Of a stretch of 64,000 bases of DNA, positions 9,348-17,200 are shown one piece after another; positions within the stretch are counted from its first letter, which is position 1, and the number at the start of each line of letters is the position of its first letter. The stretch comes from Tannerellaceae bacterium (lineage in GTDB: Bacteria; Bacteroidota; Bacteroidia; Bacteroidales; Tannerellaceae). The position numbers and the translations under genes are program-made. Where the stretch lies: positions 29,082 to 93,081 of the forward strand of contig JAIRPK010000017.1 of NCBI GenBank assembly GCA_031257015.1, given 5' to 3'. The notes under the pieces were generated by a model, which had not been told where the DNA came from, ran no database searches, and was given only the letters and a program-made list of their open reading frames with translations.

Positions 9348-11321
9348 CTAATACATATTATAATTGGTGCGGAGAACTTTAAACTCCGTCCGGCGGTTAA
9401 TCTGATCAGCAATGTCCTGCAACGCGGGAGGAAGGGACGAAACAAACTCCTCGGTAAGAACATCGCCCTCGTTAAGGAAATTATATTGCGCAGCGGTCTT
9501 ACGGTCCACCTCCTTCGGAACACTTTTGCCGTAACCCTTAGCTTCCATACGACTGATGGAGATGCCACTCTCAACCAGATAATCAACAACTGACTGAGCA
9601 CGCCGCTGAGCAAGATTCCTGTTATACGCCTCGGAACCCTTGCGGTCAGTATGCGCTCCAAGTTCTATCGTAACATTCGGATTGTCGTTCAGCATCTTTA
9701 CAAGCTCGTCAAGAGCAGCCCTGGACTCGGTGCGCAATGTGGCCTTGTCGTAATCATAAAAAATATTGTCAATTACAACCGGACGATAAACTGGAGAAAG
9801 AAAAAAATCAACCGTATAAGTCTCATTCTTCTCCTCCGGATTGGTCTTCAACTCGAAATTCTGATTAAGGAAGCCTCTGGCGCTGGCCATCATTACGTAG
9901 CTGATGTCGCGCTGAAGCTCAATCCTGTAAGAACCGTTCTTCTTGGCAACAACCTTCTCGTTCATACCGTCGTAACCAACAATGCGAATGACGGCGCCTT
10001 CCAGGGGATTCTCGTCAATGTCCGATACGATGCCTTCAATAGAAATAACATAAGAAGGAAGTTCAAAAGAATAAATATGGTCATAACCTCGCGCATCGCC
10101 ACGGTTGGAACTGAAAAAACCATGCTCCGCGCTGCCGGCAAAGGTGATGCCGAAATCGTCCGCCATGGAATTGACCGGAGGCTTCATGTTCGTCACCTCC
10201 CATGAGCCGGAGCCATCCTGAACAGCCTCGAACAAATCAAGGCCGCCCATGCCGGGATGCCCGTCAGAGGCAAAGTATAGACGGGCAGAATCGCGAACGT
10301 AAGGAAACAGCTCGTCGCCGGGAGTATTAATCCTGTCGCCAAGGTTCTCAACAGGGCCGAAATCATTGCCGACAATCCTCGCCCGGAAAATGTCCTTGCC
10401 TCCATAACCGCCTAAACCGTCGGATACGAAGTACAGGTATTTGCCGTCAGGGGAGACAGACGGATGGGCTATCGTCGTAACGGAATCCTTAATCAAACTT
10501 ATGCGGGAGCCTTTTTCCCATGAAGCGGAACTGCGAGCCGAAGTATATATTTCAGCCGTGCGGGCGCCGCTCTCATCATCGGCACAATAGGTGTAAAACA
10601 TAGTGCCGCCGTCAGACGTAAAACTGGGCGTACCCTCGTCGGCAGCAGTATTCACAGCGTCATCTATCTCGACGGGGGCTTGCCAGACACCTTTCTCGTC
10701 CTGCTTGGCCAAAAAGAAATTGTTCGTGCTGAGGCCTGTTATGCCGCTCACCTTACCGTTACGGTCTTTCTGGCGGGAAGAGGTGAAATATAACTGGTCA
10801 TAGTTCTCGCCGTAGAGCATGGGGGCAAACTCCGCATAGCGGGAATTAAACTTTTCCATGCGCCTGACTATATAACGGGAGGGATTTTTCTTCCATTCAA
10901 GAGCCTGCTCGCAACCTCTGATGCCTTTAAGAGCCATCTCGTCGCCAGGGCTTGACTTTAAGTACTCATTGTAGTATTTTATGGCCTCGGCATACTGCCC
11001 GCGCTTCTGGCTGACCTGACCAAGCCAGAACGTAACAGAGCTGTCAGGGTATTGATAGCGCAAAGCGCCGGAATAATCGCTAAATGCACGGGCGACGTTA
11101 TTAATTATCCTGTTGCACTCGCCCATACGGTAGGCTATATAGCCGCGTGTGAAACGATCCTTGGGCGAAGTTTTTGCATATACCTTCTTATATATTGCCG
11201 CCGCCTCGAAATATTCTCCGATTCGATGTTTCTCTTCAGCCGTTGACAATTTTGCCGTTTTGCATGAGTACAAAATAGCAGCAGAGAAAATAAAAATGAT
11301 ATAAATGTAAGCTCTCTTCAT
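9348..11321 (-). CDS. porE: PorE-like OmpA-family lipoprotein (TPR, beta-propeller, CRD, OmpA)
   Basis: The domain order matches PorE (PG1058 of Porphyromonas gingivalis), a type IX secretion lipoprotein that anchors the machine to peptidoglycan. A lipoprotein signal ends at ILYSC. TPR helices follow (about 30-130), then WD40/PD40-type propeller repeats (about 150-400, with repeated TSDGG and SPDGKYLYFVSDG). Next is a carboxypeptidase-regulatory-like beta domain (about 430-510), then an OmpA domain with GAHTDRKGSEAYN and RRAQSVVDYLV, holding the Asp and Arg that bind diaminopimelate. The start chosen is ATG at 11321, giving 657 residues. The frame stays open to 11828 only because it runs through tandem array B (GALTFGN repeats), which is not believable protein. 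Confidence 0.85.
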   Translation of the reverse strand: MKRAYIYIIFIFSAAILYSCKTAKLSTAEEKHRIGEYFEAAAIYKKVYAKTSPKDRFTRGYIAYRMGECNRIINNVARAFSDYSGALRYQYPDSSVTFWLGQVSQKRGQYAEAIKYYNEYLKSSPGDEMALKGIRGCEQALEWKKNPSRYIVRRMEKFNSRYAEFAPMLYGENYDQLYFTSSRQKDRNGKVSGITGLSTNNFFLAKQDEKGVWQAPVEIDDAVNTAADEGTPSFTSDGGTMFYTYCADDESGARTAEIYTSARSSASWEKGSRISLIKDSVTTIAHPSVSPDGKYLYFVSDGLGGYGGKDIFRARIVGNDFGPVENLGDRINTPGDELFPYVRDSARLYFASDGHPGMGGLDLFEAVQDGSGSWEVTNMKPPVNSMADDFGITFAGSAEHGFFSSNRGDARGYDHIYSFELPSYVISIEGIVSDIDENPLEGAVIRIVGYDGMNEKVVAKKNGSYRIELQRDISYVMMASARGFLNQNFELKTNPEEKNETYTVDFFLSPVYRPVVIDNIFYDYDKATLRTESRAALDELVKMLNDNPNVTIELGAHTDRKGSEAYNRNLAQRRAQSVVDYLVESGISISRMEAKGYGKSVPKEVDRKTAAQYNFLNEGDVLTEEFVSSLPPALQDIADQINRRTEFKVLRTNYNMY

Positions 11322-11526
11322 CGCAGATAATTTATTAGCATATAACGTAGCCTGGCCTCTCTTATTGCCGCCTCGCGCTTTTACGCCCACTGTTTTTAAA
11401 GCCTCCCGCAAGATGCGCGAAAGCCGGTTTTGACATTCGGAAGATGCCGGCGAAGCATCGGAAGCGCCAAGCCTATGGGGAAATTTACTGCCTCTTGATG
11501 TAGTTGGCTTTCTCGTGATGTTACAA

Positions 11527-11780
11527 CATGTTCCAAAAGCCAGCGCACCATTTCCGAAAGCCAGCGCACCATTTCCGAAAGTCAGCGCGCCATTTCCGAA
11601 AGTCAGCGCGCCATTTCCGAAAGTCAGCGCGCCATTTCCGAAAGTCAGCGCGCCATTTCCGAAAGTCAGCGCACCATTTCCGGAAGTCAGCGCACCATTT
11701 CCGGAAGTCAGCGCACCATTTCCGAAAGTCAGCGCACCAGAGCCGGAATCGCCGGCACCAGAGCCGGAACTGTCGGCGCC
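11527..11780. repeat. Tandem array B: about 11 units of 21 bp
   Basis: The unit is CCATTTCCGAAAGTCAGCGC plus one base, varying A/G, with diverged final units (CCAGAGCCGGAA...). The core TTTC-C-GAAA is a near-palindrome, and TTCCGGAA is a perfect one in two units. The array sits in the divergent gap between the porE-like gene and the patatin/GH13 gene. Its core recurs as a single large palindrome upstream of the J-like gene at 23078. Confidence 0.9.
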
Positions 11781-11851
11781 GGCATATATCCGAAAGGGAG
11801 GGGAGGGAGGCGGGGCGGATGCCGGCATGTTCGGAGGGGCACGGGAAGAGA

Positions 11852-11884
11852 TTTGCGATAAAACGGCTAACTTCTGTACTTTTG
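11852..11884 (+). promoter_or_regulatory. Promoter of the patatin/GH13 gene
   Basis: TTTG at 11852-11855 and TACTTTTG at 11877-11884 are separated by 21 bp, fitting the Bacteroidota consensus. The start codon is 52 bp downstream. Confidence 0.55.
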
Positions 11885-11936
11885 CGTTGAAAATTTCTTA
11901 ATCTTTGAGTATTATTTTACTGTTAAAAGAACGGCT

Positions 11937-14438
11937 ATGATGGTTTCAAATAAAAAATACAGGATCGGACTGGCTCTTAGCGGCGGCGGGGCTAAGGGGT
12001 TTGCGCATATCGGCGCTCTGAGGCTGATGGAGGAATATAATATTGTGCCGGACGTTATTGCCGGGACGAGCGCCGGCTCTATCGCGGGGGTTTTGTTTGC
12101 CGACGGATATTCGTCTGCCGAAATACAGGAGATTTTCACGGGGAGGGAACTCTCGGAGTTTGCGCGTTTGAAATTCCCAAAGGATGGGCTGCTGGACAGC
12201 GAGAGGTTTCGCCGATTCCTGGAAAAGCATCTGAGGGCAAGGCGTTTTGAGGAGCTGAAAATACCGCTTGTCGTCGTGGCTACCGACCTTGACAACGGGA
12301 GAAGCCATGAGTTCCGGAAGGGGCCGATTGCGGATGCCGTCGCTGCATCGTGCAGCATCCCGGTTGTCTTCAGTCCTGTCGAAATTGACGGGGTGCATTA
12401 TGTGGACGGTGGTGTGTTCCGCAATTTCCCCGTATCGGTTATTCGCCGCGAGTGCGAATATGTTATCGGCGTTAATGTTTCGCCTTTTATTCCGGCCAGG
12501 TATCGACCGACTATTATTGGTATCGCCGAGCGTTCGTTTCATTATCTCTTCCGCGCCAATACGATTGAGGACCGCCGGCTGTGCGACGTGCTGATTGAAA
12601 CGGAGGAGGCGGGGACTTACCGGACGTTCGACCTGGAAAGCGTCGCTGCTATTGCCGATATTGGGTATGATGCTGCCGTCGCTGCTTTTAACAAAGCTAT
12701 TGCGGAGCAATGTCCGCCTTTCCTTAAATATAAATCCCGGCTCAACCGCCATAAATACAATAATGATGAAATGAAAAAGACAATTATCTATCAAACTCTG
12801 CCGCGTCTGTTCGGCAATATGAATCCTTCGCCGGTCAGGAATGGCGACCTGGCAAGGAATGGAGCAGGCAAATTTTCGGCTTTCTCGCCTGCGGTATTAA
12901 ATGACTTGAAAGCTTTAGGTATAACTCACGTCTGGTTTACCGGCGTCATCGAACATGCTACGCAAACGGATTATTCCTTTTGCGGCATCGCCAAGGACCA
13001 TCCTGCTATCGTAAAGGGGAAGGCCGGTTCGCCTTATGCCATTAAGGATTATTACGATGTTGATCCTGACCTGGCTGAAAATCCGCATCGGCGAATGGCG
13101 GAATTTGAGGAGCTGGTCAGACGTTCGCATGAGGCGGGGCTAAGGGTTATTATTGACTTTGTTCCTAATCATGTCGCACGGCAATATAAATCGGATGTGC
13201 ACGTGGGGTTTGTTGACGACCTGGGGGAGAAGGATGATGTTTCCATTGCCTTCTCGCCGCGCAATAACTTTTATTATATTCCGGGACAACCGTTTGCGCT
13301 TAATTTCTTTGCGCATAATGAGGGGGTGGCATATGGTGAATTTCCTGCACGCGCAACGGGGAACAATTTGTTTAGCCCTGCTGCGGGAAAGGACGACTGG
13401 TATGAAACGGTAAAGCTTAATTATGGGGTTAATTATGCCGACGGCGGCTCGAAGCATTTTGAGCCTGTTCCGGATACATGGAGGAAAATGCTCGACATTC
13501 TACGGTTCTGGGCGTCGAAGGGCGTTGACGGTTTCCGTTGCGACATGGCGGAGATGGTGCCCGTAGAGTTTTGGGCATGGGTTATTCCTGAAATCCGGAA
13601 GGAGTATTCTATTGTTTTTATCGGGGAGGTTTATAATCCTGCCGAGTATCGGAATTTTATCGCCAACGGGCAGTTTGATTTCCTGTATGACAAGGTGGGG
13701 CTTTATGATATTCTTCGTGACGTCATCTGTCGGCGGGTGGCGCCCAGGGAAATAACCAGGGCATGGCAGTCTATTGACGGACTTCAGCCTTCGATGCTTA
13801 ATTTCCTCGAAAATCATGATGAGCAGCGTATTGCTTCGGATTTTTTTGCTGCCGACCCATGGGCGGCTATCCCTGCCATGATTGTGGCGGCTTTCATTAA
13901 TTCCGGGCCTGTGATGATTTATAACGGCCAGGAGCTGGGCGAACGTGGAATGGACGAAGAGGGGTTCAGCGGTCGCGACGGACGGACAAGCATTTTTGAT
14001 TACTGGAGCATGGAAAGCGTTCGCGAATGGCTTAAGGATGAACTCCCGGAGGATCGGAAACGGCTCCGGGCAATGTATGCCTGCATATTAAATGCGGCTC
14101 AGTCGGAGCAGACTGTTGTTCAGGGGAGCTTCTTTGATTTAATGTATGCCAACGAGGGGAATCCGAGGTTTGATGCGGGATGTCTGTACGCTTTCATGAG
14201 GGCTTTCCAGAACGAAGCGATGCTTGTTGCCGTCAATTTCGGATTAACGGAGCAGAGGGCTTTTATTCGCATTCCCCGCGAGGCGTTCGACGTCCTCAAC
14301 ATAAAGGATAACGGGGCGGCACGGACGCTCGAACTGTTCGGGGGCGAAACATCTATTGCCGCTTTGACATCTGTTTATCCATTTGAGACGGTTATTCCGC
14401 CCAGGGGGGGAGTGGCTGTGAAGTTTACGTATCTATAA
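11937..14438 (+). CDS. Patatin-like phospholipase fused in frame to a GH13 alpha-amylase-like domain
   Basis: The first 265 residues are a patatin-type lipid acyl hydrolase: oxyanion loop SGGGAKGFAHIG, nucleophile Ser at about 45 in GTSAG, and catalytic Asp at about 157 in YVDGG. From residue 279 a full GH13 domain follows, beginning MKKTIIYQTLPRLFGN as free-standing Bacteroidales GH13 proteins do. Its nucleophile Asp is in GVDGFRCDMAE, the acid/base Glu in VFIGEVYNP, and the third Asp in FLENHDEQR. The GH13 part alone is 555 residues, a normal complete length, and its Met is ATG at 12771. No signal peptide is seen, so both parts are probably cytoplasmic. There is no stop between the domains: this is either a true fusion or two genes joined by loss of a stop. 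An internal start at 12771 is possible. Confidence 0.82.
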   Translation: MMVSNKKYRIGLALSGGGAKGFAHIGALRLMEEYNIVPDVIAGTSAGSIAGVLFADGYSSAEIQEIFTGRELSEFARLKFPKDGLLDSERFRRFLEKHLRARRFEELKIPLVVVATDLDNGRSHEFRKGPIADAVAASCSIPVVFSPVEIDGVHYVDGGVFRNFPVSVIRRECEYVIGVNVSPFIPARYRPTIIGIAERSFHYLFRANTIEDRRLCDVLIETEEAGTYRTFDLESVAAIADIGYDAAVAAFNKAIAEQCPPFLKYKSRLNRHKYNNDEMKKTIIYQTLPRLFGNMNPSPVRNGDLARNGAGKFSAFSPAVLNDLKALGITHVWFTGVIEHATQTDYSFCGIAKDHPAIVKGKAGSPYAIKDYYDVDPDLAENPHRRMAEFEELVRRSHEAGLRVIIDFVPNHVARQYKSDVHVGFVDDLGEKDDVSIAFSPRNNFYYIPGQPFALNFFAHNEGVAYGEFPARATGNNLFSPAAGKDDWYETVKLNYGVNYADGGSKHFEPVPDTWRKMLDILRFWASKGVDGFRCDMAEMVPVEFWAWVIPEIRKEYSIVFIGEVYNPAEYRNFIANGQFDFLYDKVGLYDILRDVICRRVAPREITRAWQSIDGLQPSMLNFLENHDEQRIASDFFAADPWAAIPAMIVAAFINSGPVMIYNGQELGERGMDEEGFSGRDGRTSIFDYWSMESVREWLKDELPEDRKRLRAMYACILNAAQSEQTVVQGSFFDLMYANEGNPRFDAGCLYAFMRAFQNEAMLVAVNFGLTEQRAFIRIPREAFDVLNIKDNGAARTLELFGGETSIAALTSVYPFETVIPPRGGVAVKFTYL

Positions 14439-14463
14439 AGGGCTTTATGAAAATTCATATTCG

Positions 14464-15288
14464 ATGAAAAAAATGACACTGGTTCCTTTCGGAGGGCTTT
14501 CCAACAGGATATTTGCAATTACTTCGGCTATTGGTTTCTGCCGTGATAATGGTTTCAGGCTGAAAGTAGTCTGGTTTAAGGATTGGGGAATGGGCGCCGG
14601 GTTTCATCAATTAATGGAGGTTCTTCCTACGGATGTGGAGATTGTTGATGCGCAATGGACGGACTACCGGTTTGACAGGCCGAGGAAAAGAAATCTGTGG
14701 ATGCCGGCTATTTATCAGTATTTTGCGTTTGACCGACGGCTTTACGAAAAGGAGATGTTCGGGAATATGAATTATGATTCTTATGGGGAGATGTTCCGAC
14801 CGTTTGACGCGGTTTATATGAATCATTGCGGTCTTTTTTACGAGTATCCAGGCATGTTCCGCGAATTGAAACCGACGAAATCTATTCAAGCGGAAATTAA
14901 TCGGCTGACGGAGCCGTTCTTGTCGCAACGGACGGTCGGTATTCATATTCGTCGGGGCGACCTGGCTGAATACAGCGAAAAAAAAAGCCCGCTTTCTCTT
15001 TTCATCAGCAAAATGGAGGATGAATTAAAGATTGACGGGCGGACGAAATTCTTTGTTGCTTCGGATTCAACGGACGAAAAAAAGCGGCTGGCGGAACGGT
15101 TTGGGGATGCTGTAATTACGTCTTTCAAGGAAGTGAGGAGGGATACGAAAGAGGGAATTATCGACGCTTTGATTGAGTTATACCGACTGTCGGCGACAAT
15201 TAAGATATATGGAACTCATTATAGTACGTATTCTCAACTGTCTGCCAAATTATCGAATATTCCGCTGGAAGTTTTGTTGAACGAATAG
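14464..15288 (+). CDS. Fucosyltransferase-like glycosyltransferase
   Basis: This 274-residue protein opens with LVPFGGLSNRIFAITSAIGF, a glycine/Asn-Arg loop seen in fucosyltransferases. It carries GIHIRRGDLAEY at about 160, close to the HxRRxD motif that binds GDP-fucose in alpha-1,2 and alpha-1,6 fucosyltransferases. A later segment, KFFVASDSTDEKKRLAERFG, fits the nucleotide-binding half of a GT-B fold. No membrane segment or signal is seen. It follows the patatin/GH13 gene by 25 bp and may be cotranscribed. Acceptor and linkage are unknown, and donor specificity is inferred from the motif only. Confidence 0.65.
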   Translation: MKKMTLVPFGGLSNRIFAITSAIGFCRDNGFRLKVVWFKDWGMGAGFHQLMEVLPTDVEIVDAQWTDYRFDRPRKRNLWMPAIYQYFAFDRRLYEKEMFGNMNYDSYGEMFRPFDAVYMNHCGLFYEYPGMFRELKPTKSIQAEINRLTEPFLSQRTVGIHIRRGDLAEYSEKKSPLSLFISKMEDELKIDGRTKFFVASDSTDEKKRLAERFGDAVITSFKEVRRDTKEGIIDALIELYRLSATIKIYGTHYSTYSQLSAKLSNIPLEVLLNE

Positions 15289-15310
15289 TGGATTTTGCAT
15301 TAATTGTCAT

Positions 15311-15350
15311 GCTCGGAAGTCCTTACGGGGGTTTCCGGGCGTTTGTTTTT
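15311..15350 (+). terminator. Terminator between convergent genes
   Basis: Arms GCTCGGAAGTCC and GGGGTTTCCGGGC pair over about 12 bp with G-T wobbles and are followed by a T-rich run. The site lies just after the fucosyltransferase-like gene and beside the 3' end of the kinase/AAA gene on the other strand. Confidence 0.7.
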
Positions 15351-15353
15351 AAT

Positions 15354-17090
15354 TTATTTTTCTTCGTCCTTCTTTGTGTTTGTTGTGTTATTTAGAAAGC
15401 CGACAGGAGGCTTTTTTTTGAGTTTGCGTTCATGTTGCTTTTTAATTTCTGCCTCCAAAATTTCCATAGTAATACGCGAGTCATTTGTAATGCCATCTAT
15501 TTTCCTTCCGATCGCTTCTCGTGAAGCCTCATCGCAAACAAACGGGATGTCGCTGGAAACAAACTGTTCAGAGAGAGTTGCCAATTTTTCGTAATTAATC
15601 CCGAAATCAAGCGGTTTACGTTTGAGATAGAGTTCAAACATTGCCTTTCGCATCTCAAAATCGGGCGCCTTGATCTCAATCTTCTTTTCTAAACGTCCAC
15701 TCCGAAGTATGGCTGGGTCTATCGTCTCTACTTTATTTGTAGAGGCCATTACGAACACGCGGCTATTGCCGATATTGTTCAACTGCACCAGAAATTCATT
15801 TACTTCTGCGCTTTGCTGTGTATTATCGCGCTTTGGCACCATTGCATCAAATTCGTCGAAGTAGAGAATTGTGGGCGCCTTTTCCTTGGCTTTATCAAAT
15901 ATTTCTTTGATTTTTTCCTGCGTACCATGAATATATATGCTTGCAATATCCGAGGGCTTTATTTTCATGAAATGAAAGCCTGTTTCTTCTGCAAAACACT
16001 CGGCAAAAAAAGTTTTTCCGCAGCCCGGCTCTCCGTAAAGCAATATTCCGTTGGGCAGTCCAAGTTCGTGTCGCTGGTATTCTTCGGGGTTGCGGATAAC
16101 ATTAATCACAGTCCTTTGCAGCTCTTTTTTAAGGTCTTGCATACCGGCAATGGCGGCGAAGCCTCCTTTTTTACTTACACTGTTTTTTTCTTCCGGCACT
16201 GACTTGTAGTCAACTACTATTTCGCCATTCAGAGCTTGCAAAAATTCTGTTGCCGTTTGAAAACGCTTGTCGGGATTGCTTTGCAATGCTTTATGCAGAA
16301 TATTCAGAATGGCATCATTGCAATCTACGACACGTGTTATATTAGGAAACAGTAACTTTTTTTTGCGTTGCTCCAATATTCTTTCGCCGATTCCAGCATC
16401 GTTCACATCCGAAATTGCATCTTGATAAGGAAACATTCTGAACAGCATTTGATACAATATAACCCCAACTGAAAACGAATCGCTTTGCGGAGAGAATGCT
16501 CCGGGCGCAATACATTCACTGGCTATATATCGCAGGGACGAATAATCATTTGGCCTTACATACGATTCTGAAGATTGGCCTGTTGTTCTCGCATTTCCGA
16601 GATCAATGATTTTCGCAATCGGACTGCCCGACAGGTCAAGCATAATGTTATGCGGCGTGATTTCGTTGTGAATAATCGGTGTCGGCAAGGAGTGCAGATA
16701 TTGCAAGCCGTTCAAAACCCCTGATAATATTTGCCGAATATCATAAAGATCAATAAGCGGATCACGCGCAAGACATTCTGCCAGTGTTTCTCCTCTTATA
16801 AAATCCGATACGAGGTATAAATATTTGCGGTTCTCTATAATGATTTCGCCGCTGTCTTTATATGCTGCAATATTCGGATGATTGACGGTTTTCAGAAATT
16901 CAATTTCGAATAAATTCCCGTTTGCATCAAAATCGTTCCGGTGAATTTGCTCTACATTAAACAGTTTCAGGCAATACGGTTTATTGTCTTTCCCACGCAC
17001 GCGGTATGCTTCGGCATTTCGCCCCTTTTTGATAAAAAGCATGATTTCATACTTCCCATCAAACATTGATTTTTTTGTTAATGTACTCAT
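15354..17090 (-). CDS. Degenerate Ser/Thr kinase domain fused to an AAA+ ATPase
   Basis: The 578-residue protein has a protein-kinase fold at about 1-295 and a Cdc48/FtsH-type AAA+ ATPase at about 310-545. In the kinase part the ATP-anchoring Lys is about 42 (YCLKLFN) and the metal-binding Asp about 163 (IIDLG, in place of DFG). The catalytic loop reads HNEITPHN instead of HRDLKPxN, so the catalytic Asp is Glu and the loop Lys is Thr; activity is doubtful. The AAA+ part is complete: Walker A GEPGCGKT (353-360), Walker B ILYFDEFD, sensor ASTN, and arginine-finger region RSGR. No signal or membrane segment is seen. It is the last gene of a cluster with Hsp70-, GrpE- and J-like genes, suggesting a role as regulator or remodelling motor of that chaperone set. 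That role is inference. Confidence 0.85.
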   Translation of the reverse strand: MSTLTKKSMFDGKYEIMLFIKKGRNAEAYRVRGKDNKPYCLKLFNVEQIHRNDFDANGNLFEIEFLKTVNHPNIAAYKDSGEIIIENRKYLYLVSDFIRGETLAECLARDPLIDLYDIRQILSGVLNGLQYLHSLPTPIIHNEITPHNIMLDLSGSPIAKIIDLGNARTTGQSSESYVRPNDYSSLRYIASECIAPGAFSPQSDSFSVGVILYQMLFRMFPYQDAISDVNDAGIGERILEQRKKKLLFPNITRVVDCNDAILNILHKALQSNPDKRFQTATEFLQALNGEIVVDYKSVPEEKNSVSKKGGFAAIAGMQDLKKELQRTVINVIRNPEEYQRHELGLPNGILLYGEPGCGKTFFAECFAEETGFHFMKIKPSDIASIYIHGTQEKIKEIFDKAKEKAPTILYFDEFDAMVPKRDNTQQSAEVNEFLVQLNNIGNSRVFVMASTNKVETIDPAILRSGRLEKKIEIKAPDFEMRKAMFELYLKRKPLDFGINYEKLATLSEQFVSSDIPFVCDEASREAIGRKIDGITNDSRITMEILEAEIKKQHERKLKKKPPVGFLNNTTNTKKDEEK

Positions 17091-17112
17091 TGTTTTAACT
17101 ATGATTTTTATT

Positions 17113-17169
17113 AATAATTCTCACCCCGCAGACGAGTTTTTTTTACTTGCCTGCAAGGTGAGGATTATT
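17113..17169. repeat. Inverted repeat between the Hsp70 and kinase/AAA genes
   Basis: AATAATTCTCACC at 17113-17125 faces GGTGAGGATTATT at 17157-17169, 13 bp with one mismatch. The loop includes a run of eight T. It fills the 110-bp gap and could be an attenuating hairpin or a processing site that sets expression of the downstream gene. Confidence 0.5.
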
Positions 17170-17200
17170 GCTGTATTGTTTAATAAATGACTGAATAAAA

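Noticed and set aside
11322..11828. N-terminal extension of the porE-like gene
   Set aside because: The extra 169 codons run through tandem array B and give a GALTFGN repeat. A normal lipoprotein signal starts at 11321.
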